A stretch of DNA of 64,000 bases from Trichuris trichiura (GCA_037903355.1 JBAJFE010000042.1:62001-126000); one strand, 5' to 3'. Shown: positions 32,501 through 43,996, counted from the first letter of the stretch. Translations and numbers: made by a program. The notes: generated from the letters alone by a model not told the origin.

Positions 32501-32735
32501 AGTATCGTCGTCGGATATTCGAAAAATCAAATAAGAATACATTTTTCGACTGTGCATGTCGTCATAATCTTTTTTGCATTGCGGATCGATCTTCACCCCC
32601 GATGCCTTAAAACACGATTAATCTTCGTGGTCGGCAAAATAGGGAATATAAGTAAGAAAATAACGGCATAACATGCATTTAATCTATTGCTGAACAACAT
32701 CCAAAATGAAAAAGAAACTGCTGGACACGTACCAT
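29589..32735 (-). CDS. unc-60B: ADF/cofilin, UNC-60B type
   Basis: Exons 32735-32733 (ATG only), 32605-32444, 29932-29808 and 29757-29589 give 152 residues, the exact length of C. elegans UNC-60B. Blocks: ASGVKIDPQC, SYLIFRISDDDTTIIVEKKG, KECRYGCVDVEF, CPDDAPVRKRMLYASS, QASDISDLDEKAI. UNC-60B is the muscle-type cofilin that severs and depolymerises actin filaments. The ATG is immediately followed by a donor (ATG|GTACGT) and preceded 9 nt upstream by an acceptor (GCTTTGCAG). The gene starts about 195 nt after the UNC-60A stop. The 2.5-kb second intron contains a Penelope reverse transcriptase relic in the same orientation. Confidence 0.94.
30640..31400 (-). mobile_element. Penelope-like reverse transcriptase relic
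   Basis: On the minus strand: DPAFYGLSKVHKVGLPLKPM, then SSINSSLARKF, then after a gap SVCMKEGNCFQ and a decayed LVLAEFFMENLQRENRLA. These follow the order of Penelope RT motifs (FYGLPKVHKPG..LRPI..SSINS and SPVLAEIFME.LE). Several stops interrupt it. It lies inside the large UNC-60B intron. Confidence 0.75.
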
Positions 32736-32760
32736 GCGTATTCACTGCAAAGCATGCAAC
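32736..32760 (-). promoter_or_regulatory. candidate trans-splice acceptor of UNC-60B
   Basis: GCATGCTTTGCAG ends at 32745 on the minus strand, followed by 9 nt and the ATG-only exon. No coding exon lies between it and the UNC-60A stop. Confidence 0.5.
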
Positions 32761-32930
32761 GGATTACAGTAACATAAGCTTTTCCTAATGCGGCCGGACA
32801 GAATTTTACACAAGAACGCTACAAAGTCACCTGCGAAAATATAACAGCGTTAACTGCAAATGCAAATAGAACCAAGCAAGAAAATTGAGCTAGAAGTGCG
32901 GCAGCAATTAGGAATATTGGGATTGAAATG

Positions 32931-34210
32931 TTAGAAGCGCCTATCCGAGTATTTGTCACATAGCTTATGCAACAAATCGGAGTGAGAAAGTTCGGATTCG
33001 TCGGAAATCTGCAGCGGCAAAATTTTTCCCGTGCCCAGAGCAGTCTTTATAGCCGATGCTGAACTGGCGTAGACCATCTTTCGCTTTATGTTAGCCCCGT
33101 CCGGGCACCTGGAACAACACGTTTCAACATTTATTCAATCCGTCTGTCCAACCTACACTTGGAAAAACACTATCTTCGACATTTTACTGGCACCAGCTCC
33201 TTCGCGGCTTCCAGTGAATTTGAAATCGAAAACTGCATATCGGCAGTCCTTAAAGTCTCCCGTCAACGTTTTTAATTCTTCAACGAACATTTTGTAAGCG
33301 TGTTTCGAATTGTCAGCAAAGCCGTCGTCAGACTTCAATTGTAGATCTTCATTAGTGACCGCTCTCTCCACTATTACTTCCTTATCCTATAGAAAAAGAG
33401 GCAAATTACAGTAGGAGAAAAACGGAGATCACGTACAGATCGTACAAAGACAGAAACCAACAGGTATAAACCCTCCCATCGTTTGTCGTATGAACATAGT
33501 ACTCGATGTGTTAAGGCCGGTTCACTCTTCTACTCTGTTGTATCTCTTAGTAGCTCGGAAAGCCTAACAGAACTGCGTTACGACGAAAATGACATGAAGA
33601 ATTAGTTCACATTTAATGAAGTTTTGAAGTACGCAAGCAACCGCCTATCTGAACACTTCAAGAAAAGTCTGCATGAGACAAACGAACGCACACAGGCGTG
33701 CGCAGCTGTCTGCAGTAAGCTGCCAATGTGGCCCGTGCCAAGTAAAAGCACTCTTTTCATGAACCTTAGCGGAACGAGAACGCGTGAGGCAACAAATGCA
33801 ACGCTTGCTCTTTAAGATACGCCTGCTGTAACAAAAAACCATTACGCTTAAGTGCTTGCCCTATTTTTCGAACAAACTGAGCGCATATACATGACTCTCC
33901 GACAAAAGATTTCCCAAGAACGAAATAGCAACTTACGTCAACAATGGCGAATATGATGTAGCGAAGGTCCTTCTTGCCCTCTACCATTCGCATGAAAGTC
34001 GTTTGACAATCCGGATTTACGGCTACACCGGAAGACTACGATTTACACAAAAAGCATGCGATTAGAAACAAAATAGCTCAAACATCAGACATGGAGTTAA
34101 AGACATCACAATCAAAAATAGAATACATGCACTGGAAAAAGCACTACTAAATCTACAAACATTTGGCTGCGTAAACACTTCACGAGCAAAATTTAAAACC
34201 AACTCACCAT
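32931..34210 (-). CDS. unc-60A: ADF/cofilin, UNC-60A type
   Basis: Exons 34210-34208 (ATG only, followed by GTGAGT), 34035-33937, 33386-33157 and 33108-32931 give 169 residues, close to the 165 of C. elegans UNC-60A. Blocks: SSGVAVNPDCQTTF, RYIIFAIVD, DCRYAVFDFKFT with GAGASKMSKIVFFQ, CPDGANIKRKMVYASS, and a C-terminal tail LGTGKILPLQISDESE that distinguishes A from B. It is the non-muscle isoform, binding G-actin and depolymerising filaments. It is upstream of UNC-60B on the same strand, the same order as in C. elegans. A second donor GTGTAGGT at the end of exon 3 gives the in-frame join used here. Confidence 0.95.
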
Positions 34211-35569
34211 TTTGTACAGCTCGGATTCGAAACAGCAAGAGAGCCAAAGTATGTTTCACACTTCTGCCTGAACAAAAGTCGCAACTAACCGCCGAAACAA
34301 GCTGAAAAATGTGCACATGTTGATTCATCGATATACCAACCCACGCAATTAATAAACTGAATGACTCAATGGCTGCCAAGACAATATGAACTGGCGTTTT
34401 TCCGCGTGCGCCATATTCGCGTAATGTATGCGGTATGGCCCGTAGCCAACAAACTACATTAGGTAGCAAACGGAAAGGAACTTTATGCAAAATTTACTCT
34501 TGTGACAACGGGAACATTAGCAACAACGACTACAGTAAGCCATTTGGCAAGCAGGTTATGCATAGAAGATAACCAAGGATTCACAATGCTGAGGAGATTA
34601 AGTAGGCGCACTTTTTTTAAAAAAACGAAAGATAACTTGCTTAGTTTGAATCAGTCGGTCATATTTAGTAGCTAGGTGATTAAAATGTCTCTTTTCTAAA
34701 AAGTGTTCGGGTTACTGCCGTTGCGGATAGCGTACTTTGAGAGGGATGCAAATGCTAACCAGTGCCGCCTTCAGGTGTCCCTTGCTTTGCCACAGATTAC
34801 GGTGCCGAAGTTTTTGCGCACCAGTCACAGAGAACGACCGTCGCCCGTATAGCAGTCACTTCTCCGCCGCAGTGACATGCCCAAGTTTTGCATCCTTGAA
34901 CATTGTCATTCCGAATAAAACTTGTTAAATGTTACTAAGTTCGTCAGTTGTGGCCGCGTTCACAAGAACGGCATTACGATTTTGACAAATAGCGGTAGAC
35001 CCAAAGTACAGGCTCAAAATATGTTGGGTACATGCGTTCGAAATACGACGCATGCACTGCACAAGTACGTAATGCAAGCTGTATGCTACCCGAATGTACC
35101 GGATATATACGATGCAACTCGATGGCGGTGCGCAGTTGCTATGACGAAAATTGTCTGTAGTTGCAGTTTCCATGTAACCGCTTCCGCTAATCCCCCCGCT
35201 GACATGACAAGCGTGAATTGGACTCCAATAGGTTTGCTAGTACAGCATAACGCTACTCTCAGGGAAGCCTCCGGAAGAGACGTTAAAGTTGTACCATAAG
35301 AACCTGCATTTTTCGCTGCTTTTGTAAAACTACAGTACAACTGCTGAGCTTTAACAGGAAAGATCCGATCCAGTCTGTTTTCATTGGAAACAGACATTCT
35401 AACTTTTGCCATAAAGCTCTCATTTCAACAACTTACTGTGTTTACTGCGCGCTTGAATCGCGAAGTACAAAATGAGTTGTTTAAATGCATTGTGGTTAGG
35501 TTCCTTGCCAGATCTACAGTCAGTTGCCTATCTGCTGTCAAAGCCGAACCGGCGTTGGCTAATTGAATA
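34211..35569. other. intergenic, conflicting ORFs on both strands
   Basis: Overlapping ORFs of 108-142 codons occur on both strands (for example 34922-35299 plus and 35086-35412 minus). None shows a recognised motif or consistent splice joins. If the minus ORF starting at 35412 is real it would share a promoter with TIM14. Confidence 0.4.
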
Positions 35570-36073
35570 ATGGTAAAATATGGTTAACATTTAGCGAATT
35601 TTTTGTTCACTTTTGAGTGGTTTGGTTTCAGAGCGGCGGACTACTCGTCGGAGGGTTGGGCTTGGCTGCAATGGGTCTAATGGCACGTTTTATGATGCGT
35701 CATGGTCGTACGGTGGCTTCAACTTTGAAAAAACAGTTGAACATCCTTCCAGCTGGAGCAGTCTGTTGTTTTTTATATTTCAATTCATAGTGACTTGATC
35801 TGTGATTTGCAGCTTTCAAAGTATTATCATGGTGGTTTTGAAAAAAAGATGACTCGTCGTGAAGCGTTCTTGATTTTGGGAGTCAGGTTCGTATGAATTG
35901 TTTGCGATGTATTTTTCAAGTTATACTTTAGCCCTTCCGCTAGCAAACTGCGCGTCCGGGAGGCGCACAAAAGAGTGATGCTCCTTAACCACCCAGACCG
36001 TGGTGGATCACCGTACATCGCCGCGAAAATAAATGAAGCAAAGGATTTCTTAGATAAAAGTAATACTCGCTGA
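35570..36073 (+). CDS. DNAJC19: TIM14/Pam18 (DNAJC19), import motor J-protein
   Basis: The J-protein that stimulates mitochondrial Hsp70 at the TIM23 channel. Exons 35570-35572 (ATG only), 35632-35760, 35813-35886 and 35932-36073; introns of 59, 52 and 45 nt; 115 residues. The N-terminal membrane helix [20 protein letters not shown] is followed by [20 protein letters not shown] and the J domain with [20 protein letters not shown]; the invariant HPD is intact. Length and order match the family. The Met-only first exon is inferred from ATG|GTAAAA and from the match of MSGGL... to the family N-terminus. Confidence 0.94.
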
Positions 36074-37470
36074 AAGTTTAATTAAATGTTCCTACAGCTG
36101 GAAGTAAATTAAAATATGCTCTTCAGTTTTCCACTTCTCGGACACTAATTAGAGAGCAGCACTAATAGCTTGCAGCTTTGGAATGATCATCATGGACCGC
36201 ATTCTTTTCGTGTTATGGTAATTAAGCCTGCAAGCTTCGAAATTTGGTCAAAACGTTGGATTAGCTTTGTCTGGTCTCACAATTGAAGCCATGAAGTCAT
36301 ATAGTGCAGTGTTTTGCGAACACGAACATTTTAACTATTGATGTGCGAAAAGAGAATTAGAAGATAGTCACCTATACCGACTCTTGACAACTGATTCCAT
36401 TCGCTTCACTTTTTTAAATCTATAGTGGCTAATTTTGAACACTGGATGCTTCTTAATGGGTCTGAAGGTTTTCATGATGCATTTTTCGTACAGCATTCTG
36501 TCTTGCCCGTTGTTGGTTTCTGAAATAACCAAAGCAAGCGTCCTACCAACGAATGGATGAGCAGTTGTTAAAGAAAATTCAGAACAATCTTACACCTTCG
36601 AAGCTTTTGAGACCAACTTCGTCCCGTCTTCAGCGACGACGCTTGTGTCAAAATCAGCGATCTGTAGTGGCATCGAGGAACAAGGCTAAGCATTTATTAA
36701 GGAACGTGATTGAGCAGTATACTTCTTTGCTCTTTACTGGTGTATCTTTTCTTTGAAGCGTAGCCCATGATTTTAGTTTCTTACGCGGCCATTTGAAAAC
36801 AGCGCTCTGTAACTGGTTGATACCTTTTCTACCTATACCTAATCCTAAACTTAAATAGGCTGAAATTGTGGCTTAATTAAGGGCAGAACAAAATGGCTGA
36901 CGATAAAAGCCTATCGTACCGTCTTACTGTAGGTCGACCGGCCTTCAGGTTCTGCTTCTGTCTAAACTCAAAAATATGGACCCATTTCGGTTATGCGTAG
37001 GTGTAGGCAGAACAGGATGGCCTACGTGCTCGTCAGTAGCAACAACACAGCGTAGGTGGCATATTACCAGGACTGTACTTGCATTCCCTTCTTTACTTCG
37101 GTTATTGCGCGTTTTCTCCGGATGAACAAGACCAGATGTGTCCTCCACGTTTGCATAAATTGAACAGTTATACGTTTTCAGCAGACTGCAAATGACTGAT
37201 GAAATTCTTCCATGAGAATATCTTTTTGTGTACATACCTCCAATCGTTAACACTGATAGTCCTTGCTCATCAATAAAATGACTTTTGTAACAGTAGCTTC
37301 CAAAAGCTATTGTACAGTGAAGCAGCAAGGTAATGATAGTTTTCCGTATTTCTGTTATTGCTTTGCTAATTATAAGGAGGAAATTATTGTAATGTTTGTT
37401 TTGTTGAAAACATTGTGAGTTGTGCGTTCTAGCTTGCGCGACGTTTCCTTCTGGAAGAATCGAAATTTCG
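36074..37470. other. intergenic, one dispersed repeat, otherwise empty
   Basis: Only the hammerhead-like repeat at 36545-36665 is recognised. The minus ORF 36945-37328 has no splice or family support. Confidence 0.45.
36545..36665 (-). repeat. dispersed repeat arm with hammerhead-like motif
   Basis: ACGAATGGATGAGCAGTTGT at 36551 matches the repeat word at 47441-47460 and 61716-61735; about 50 nt further the minus strand reads CGCTGAAGACGGGACGAAG. The ribozyme-like core is on the minus strand, with its GAAA side decayed to CAAAAGC. Confidence 0.65.
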
Positions 37471-37485
37471 GAGTTTGACTTTTAG
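37471..37485 (+). promoter_or_regulatory. acceptor abutting the UBA52 start codon
   Basis: GAGTTTGACTTTTAG ends directly at the ATG (37486). With no upstream exon visible this is a likely trans-splice acceptor, giving a leader joined straight to the AUG. Confidence 0.5.
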
Positions 37486-38617
37486 ATGCAGATCTTCGTG
37501 AAGACGCTGACTGGGAAGACAATCACTTTGGAAGTGGAACCATGTGACCCGATTGAAAACGTGAAAGCCAAGATACAGGACAAAGAGGGTATGTCTAAAA
37601 CGCTTTACATTTCCACCCATTTTGTGGCTTGCCTAGGCATTCCTCCTGAACAACAGCGACTGATTTTTGCTGGTAAGCAGTTGGAAGATGGAAGGACTCT
37701 ATCTGACTACAACATCCAGAAAGGTAATGCATTTGGTTGCTTGCTATTAGGTGAAGAGAACTTATCTGCAGAATCCACTTTGCACTTGGTTCTTCGTTTG
37801 CGAGGAGGAGCAATCGAGCCAAGTTTGCTCCAGCTAGCCTTGAAGTACAATGTTGATAAGAAGATTTGTCGAAAGTGAGTTGAAGATAATTTTATAAATG
37901 TATAATGTGGAGTATTGGGCTTTTGGTAACGTTCCTTCGCAAGGTGCTCCTCATTAACGACAACTTGAAACCATTCAAGAAGTTAAGGTTCAGTTTGAAG
38001 GTCCTTAGCTTTCAGAATTTCCCGTTCCCAGTCTTCAACGGTGAATTTGTGAGTAAATGAAGCCAACACAGTATTACGCGCATGAAGAGCGTTTAGTCAA
38101 AAGTGTGGTTTGTCAACAGTTTTAAAGTTTACCTTTCTCTGAGCTTCTGGTTTCCCGGGTTCCTGTCCCGCGCCCAACTTATTACATCACAGCGGTTTTT
38201 AAGGGGCTATGGAGGTGCGAGAGCTGCTGTACTGTAGACCTTTGACCAAGATCGCTTCAGCGTCAGTCGGCTGATGATGGAAATCATGGCCTTTATGACC
38301 CTAACGGGATTTCATTCCATTCATCTCTTTTCATTCGTTGGAAATTTCAGCCCGTACAAATGCTTTCAGTGAACTTGCTGACTTCTAAAGACTCCTTACG
38401 CTGTGAAGTGCATGTTGAAATTTTTCATGACCATGTCATAGCAGGTTATTTAATCTCCATTCTATCGTAGACGTCCCGCAGCAAGTTTAATTCTGTTCAT
38501 TTACAGGTTGTTGTAAATTTCAGGTGTTACGCTCGTCTGCCTCCTCGAGCAACCAACTGCCGCAAGAGAAAATGTGGGCACTCGAATAATCTACGTCCGA
38601 AGAAGAAGCCGAAATAG
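37486..38617 (+). CDS. UBA52: ubiquitin-60S ribosomal protein L40 fusion
   Basis: Exons 37486-37588, 37637-37723, 37772-37874 and 38524-38617 give 128 residues: 76 of ubiquitin ending LRLRGG and 52 of eL40 ending [10 protein letters not shown], with the eL40 zinc-binding cysteines (CYAR, NCRK, KCGH) intact. The precursor is cleaved after GG to supply ubiquitin and a ribosomal protein. The first two introns are each 48 nt and lack stops, so unspliced RNA is also open (37486-37878). Ubiquitin differs from the animal consensus by Cys20 and Pro22 (VEPCDPIEN) and Glu39. The third intron is 649 nt. Confidence 0.97.
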
Positions 38618-40079
38618 TCAACGCGGATAGTGCTTTCTTGAACGATTAAAAAAGCACGTCAGTGCTTTTGGAACTTACTAAAGAGATGCAGTGATAATTT
38701 GAAAAGTTTGATTTCCACTTCAGCAGCAGTCAAAAACTGAAACAGCAACTAAATGTGGTCCTGTCATACTGTCAGTTCAAAGTGGGTTTTTGTAAGTCTA
38801 TTTTCCTGAAGTAGTGTACCAGTCATTATCATTTAAGCAATTCTTTATTTTTGATAATCACTACTGCGTAATATTTTCGAAAAAAATTTTAGCTAACGCT
38901 AGTAGTCGCCAGTGCGCTTAAGATTAAGGACGAAACAGCTGTTTCATAGATAAATAATCACCTACTGTTTTGACGTGGTCTGAACGCGCCTCCGCGGCCG
39001 CGATTGCAAACAACTTGAGCTCCTTTTTTTACGTGTAACATTTGTGCAATCATTCATGAACTTTGCAATCCATTCATGCGGCAATGCACTGTTTTTATAC
39101 TAGGCTGAAAGTCGTCGATAGCTTTTTTGTCTTCTGAAACACCTTTAGACAGCCAAGAACGAATTACGTATCATTGCTGCTCTTTGATAGAAAAGGACAG
39201 CGAAGAGGACATGGTTTCTATCACGCTACAAACTGAAGAAAAAGGCCTGAAAGCCTAAAACGCCACCAGAAAAGACACTAAGGCTTGCATATAAAAGTGA
39301 GAGTAAGCGACGGGAATGCAAGAACAATTAGAATTACAAAACGAGTGAGAATAATTACTGAGTTTCAGAAAAGTTGGACATGCTGTTGCGCCCCGCAATT
39401 CTGATTGGCTGCAAGGGAGGAAAGTGGGTAATCAGGTCAAAGGTGATAACGTTAGAGTATTAGTAGCGGTACGTGGGAAACGCTTTCCTACATAAATTTG
39501 TGCAGCACTTATATTATAACGTTCCGGCTACGCCACGTCCTCCCTTCCAGCCAATCAGCGCGCTTGAAATTGGCCAATCATAACTTGGGGGTCCGAACGC
39601 TCGGAAACGTTCACAGGGGGCCTTGCGAAACACTGGTCTAGTGCCTTAAAAAACACCAATGCTTCATTAATGCAGGCATACGTCGTTTCATTGCGCTTGC
39701 TCATTGCCGTGTACGAATTAGGATAAATTGCACAGCCGAAAACCAGGCGTAGACCTGCGAGCTCTCACTCTTATTTTTTGATAGGAACCGTCGTAGTCCG
39801 GGTAGTTCATTCATGGAAAGGCTACTTTTTCTTATTTCTGTTCATATGATATCATCGTAGTCTACAGATCACCAGTTTGATGAAGATAGAACAGTTGTTT
39901 TCCAGGAGCATTAGTCATTAAAATGTGCTTCTAATTAGTATACTCAACTCTTACTGATAGCTGCCCATCAGTAAGTTTTTTGACTGGTTATTTCTTCTTC
40001 CATTACAGACGCTGTTTTCCAACAGAAAGAAAGGTTCATTTTTTACAGGAATTCAAGGCACTCCAGTTACGTTAACCAT
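38618..40079. other. intergenic; inverted repeat, no gene seen
   Basis: Contains the inverted repeat at 39402-39560 and a small hairpin AAGCACGTCAGTGCTT near 38651. No coding signal. Confidence 0.45.
39402..39560. repeat. short terminal-type inverted repeat
   Basis: GATTGGCTGCAAGGGAGGA on the left is matched by TCCTCCCTTCCAGCCAATC on the right, one mismatch over 19 bp, 140 bp apart. Probably the ends of a small non-autonomous element. Confidence 0.55.
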
Positions 40080-42080
40080 AATGGCCGTTTAAGTCATCAA
40101 GTGAAAAACGGTGTCGAACATCACTCACTTCAAGTCAAAAGCTGGAAATGATCAAGCTTAGCAAGAAGGACATGTTGAACGCCGAGATAGGCCAAAGATT
40201 AAACCTGTTGCGCTAAACGGTTAGTCAAAAAGTCAAATCAGAAACAAAAGATCTTGCAATGAGTTAGAAGTGCTACTCCAATGAACGCACGTAAAATAAG
40301 AAAGCGAAATAACCCTAGTCAATACAGAAATGATTTTGCTAGTATGGACAAGGGATCAAACTACGCGCAACGCTTCTTTAAGTCAAAATACAATGCAGAG
40401 CAAGGTCCTACATTTGCCCTCAATTCCATAGAGACTGAAAGAGGTTAGGAAAGTGCAGAAGAAAGGTTTGAACTTAGCATAGCTTGGTTTATGAGACTTA
40501 AGGAAAGCAGTCGCCTGCGCAATATAAAACTGCAAGCCGACGCAGCCAGTGCTAATGTTGAAGCTGCAGGAAGTTTTACAGAAGATCTCACTAGGATAAT
40601 TATTGAAGATGGCTGCACTGAATAGCAAATTTTCAATGTAAACGAAACAGCATTGTTTTGGAAGATGCCCAACAGGACTTTCATGGACAGAGAGCTGGTT
40701 TCAAAGCTTCAAAATACAGGCTGAGTCATTTGTTAGTGGTAAGCGCAGCTGCCGAATTTAAGTTCAAGCCAAACCTCATTCTTCATACTGAAAATCCTCA
40801 AGCGCTTAGAAGCCAAACAGAATCTACCCTGCCTGTGCTTTACAAATGGGATCAGGCTTCCTGACGGCAGTATATCTCTTTAAACCTTCGTTCGTTGTTT
40901 TAGATCGCTGTTCAGACGTAGTATACAGAAAGAAAAATTCAGGTCATTAGGTCATCTCGTCTCTAGCAGAAGTCGCCGTTGTCCGCACGCGGCGGAACCC
41001 ACTGTTCTGATTGCATAATGAATTATCGGACAGGCGCCTGCACTCCTCTTAGTAACATTGAAAGGATTAGCAGCGGTAAACCTTTGAAGAAACAACTTAG
41101 GATCAGCCGTAGAACATTCATAGCTACCGAAATGAGCTGCACGACCATAACTAGGTGCACACAGATTTAGGGAAATTCACGCTCACTGATTTTTCTATGC
41201 TCATTCACTGCTCTGATTGAATAACACCTGCGAGTGGGCATTACTCCATAGATTAAGTATTATCTGAGATGGCTTCAAACTCCGCTACTTTCATTCGGGA
41301 CGAGAAGGTAAAGACCAGAAAATTCCTTTCAAAGTAGTACTGGTCATAGACAGTCCACACCGTCACCCAAGAACTCTGATCGATACGTACAGCGAGATTA
41401 ATGCTCCACACTTACCAGCTAACACAGCGCTTATCTTGCAGCTGACGAATCAAGAAGTAATCTCGATTTTTAAGCCTTACTATTTAAAAAATGCGTTCCG
41501 TAGGGCCAGTGGCAATAAATAGGAATTTCTCAGGTAGCTCCGGTCAAAGTAAACTGAAAACCTTCTGAAAAAGATTCACAATTTTGGACGCCACTAAGAA
41601 CTTTCGTAATTCGTGGGAGGAAACTAAAATGTCAGCCTTAAAAACCTAGCAAGTAGTTCTGAGAGATTAGAGAGTTTGGTAGTGCCAGCGACTTCAGAAA
41701 CAGAACAAATAAATAGATAAAAAAAACTATAATTGTAAATGGAACCTGAGGATGTGGATGAGTTGGTAGAATCTCATGGCATAGCTTTTACGAATGAAAA
41801 GTTGCTTCTTATTGATAAACAGGGTACATTATTTCTTGAAATGGAATCTGTGGCTAAAGAAGACGTAGTGAACACTGCGGAAATGACAACAAAGAGCTTA
41901 AACATTTCATAGACCTAGTTAGTAACGCAGTAGAAGGGTCTGACAAGACTAACGCCAATTTCGGAAGAAGTTCTACTGTGGGCACAATGCTATCAAACAG
42001 CACTGAATTCGCGAAAGGAAGAGTCAGTCGACGCAGAAAACTTCGTGCTTGCCATATTTAACCGAATTGCCTCGGTTACA
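40080..42080 (+). pseudogene. Tigger (pogo superfamily) transposase pseudogene
   Basis: Near full-length but full of stops and frameshifts. In order: KRCRTSLTSSQKLEMIKL (CENP-B-type HTH start), AEERFELSIAWFMRLKESS, NIKLQADAASANVEAAGSF, FNVNETALFWKMPNRTF (first catalytic Asp region, here Asn-Glu), FKFKPNLILHTENPQALR, VVLVIDSPHRHPRTLIDTYS near 41340, LPANTALILQLTNQEVISIF, and the tail EPEDVDELVESHGIAF to FGRSSTVGTMLSNS. This matches the whole layout of Tigger1-type transposases. No intact terminal repeats were found. Confidence 0.88.
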
Positions 42081-43578
42081 AAATCCTTCGGCAGTCACCG
42101 CCTGAAACGTTGAGCAGCCATCAACGTTGAAGCAAGAACTCGAACAATATGCACAATTCGTTTTATTGCGGTGCTCCAGAACCGATCGTGCAATAAAAGT
42201 AGGTATGCCTGTACTAACTCGTTAAAGTTTCTTTCCTCAAAATACTATAGTGAATAAATTGTTCATTTAATGCCACAGTCAGCTGTACCAACGATGATCG
42301 AATGCTTCGACTTCTCCATAACTGAGTCAAGGTCACCCCAAGATTAAGTAATGATCGGTTGGCAATCTGCTCTTATTTCCGATTTGATTTCAATGCTCTG
42401 CGAAAAACGTCAAAGTCTGCTGCCAAGTTTTTTTCTGGACAGCAATGCTGATATGGTCATCTCTGGGCAAGTTCTTTTTCAAATTAACTTTGCCTGTTGA
42501 TTGTTGTTTTCATGACTGCGGACCCCATCGCTGGACAATTTTAGCAGTATATGCTTGCAGCTAACTAACTGACCTAATAAAAGTGGCTGTTTTTCAAGCT
42601 GTTTATGCGTAATTCTTTCAATAATCAAATGAATTACAGAGTCGCTTTAACTTACCCGCCGCCTTGTTTCGTACGACTTAACCAAAGTGTCAAAATCTCT
42701 ACAAAATGGGTAGAAGAGGGAAGAAAACTGATAATTTTTAAGAACTACATGAATCAATTCTAGCTTACAGAGCAACAACTACAGTTATTACAGCAAAACG
42801 TGGCGAATTGCGTCAATTGCCCATCGTAAGTTCAATTTTCAGTTAATACCTGCATTTTCCCTTCCTTCACTTTCAGGGCAGACTTTTTGCACATACTCAT
42901 AGTAACTGCGACCCAGTATTCCGATTTTACCAGGCAGTGCTATCAATTGAAAAATCGTGACAAATAGATTTCCTTCTTTCCCCAAATTCTTACTCTTACC
43001 ATACGTGATTGATGGCTAAGGCCGATACTGGGGGTCACGTATGCAAGCTGTTGTATTGGTTAGATTTACGCTTTATAGCGAACCAAACAGAAACAGGTGA
43101 ACGTGACGTTCGTCGAGTTTAGTTTTGTTGAAAATTTTATCGGAAAAAATAGCAGATCAAACTGGCATTTTTCCTCAAGGTAACAGACGACACGCGAGTT
43201 GCGACTGCTCCCCAAATTTAAAACTTTGATAAAAGTTTGAAAATTATTTACATTTAGGCAAAACGTGAGGTACAAATCATAGAACAAATGCTTTGCAGAC
43301 CAAGTAGAATACAAGACCCTAAGATTTGATAAATCAAAGCGGGAAACACCCACGGAGGAATGGCGATAAAAATGAATTGGAAATAACTACCAGCTGTTGC
43401 CCATACCAATTGCACAATTTCCGACTTGCCAAACAGCCTCTCACTAGGTCAGTGTTAACACAGATGATATTAGCAACCGCAGTGATGTAGGCAGTACTTC
43501 GTTGACCAAAACGGACTTATTTAGGTTGATGCCACTGGGCGTCACTTGCGCTAGGACAAATCATAGTTGGTTACTGGG
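42081..43578. other. no gene seen
   Basis: Follows the Tigger relic; likely includes its 3' end. The ORF 43066-43353 (minus) has no support. Confidence 0.45.
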
Positions 43579-43996
43579 TCACATTTCAAACAACAACAGA
43601 AGACTGCTTCTGTCGCTGTTGCGTCTTCTCCAACGACGGTATTGACCAATTTTTGGTTTCCTTTGCGCCAAGTTGCAGCATGTCACTTTCTTGTTCTTCA
43701 GAAAGTTACCTAACGTATGCTTTGAAGCACTTTTAGCATTAGCTTTTCTTGGCATTCCAATTTGTACTTTTAAGTTTTGCCGCTGCTTCAGGAACCGATT
43801 CAATGCTGCTTATTTTCTCTGAACACATTGAATAGAATGCCATGCAGCAGTCAGCCCTAGTGGACGACATTTTCAGCCAGCTATCTCCTGAACACTGTCC
43901 ATCAAATACTTCAGCGGAGTAATACACTGTTTGAGACCGTTGTGAATTTCCATGTGCACCTACTTGTATAGTTGAACATGGCAGATTAGAAGCCAT
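43579..43996 (-). CDS. unrecognised two-exon protein, 119 residues
   Basis: Exon 1 43996-43768 and exon 2 43709-43579 join in frame across a 58-nt intron (AAAA|GTACAA ... TACGTTAG). The N-terminal half is Cys/Ser/Met-containing (five Cys), the C-terminal half is strongly basic (KIGQYRRWRRRN), suggesting nucleic-acid binding or nuclear localisation. I do not recognise it. Its ATG is 57 bp from the first plausible exon of the divergent p160 coactivator, so the two may share a promoter. Confidence 0.4.

Noticed and set aside
34062..34490. 142-codon minus ORF around the UNC-60A start
   Set aside because: It overlaps the Met-only exon and first intron of UNC-60A in another frame and has no motif.
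35086..35412. 108-codon minus ORF divergent from TIM14
   Set aside because: It overlaps a 125-codon plus ORF, has no recognised domain, and no splice joins extend it.
38270..38384. Possible intronic C/D snoRNA in the 649-nt UBA52 intron (TGATGATGG at 38272, CTGA at about 38378)
   Set aside because: No terminal stem brackets the two boxes and no C'/D' pair is evident, so the match is no better than chance.
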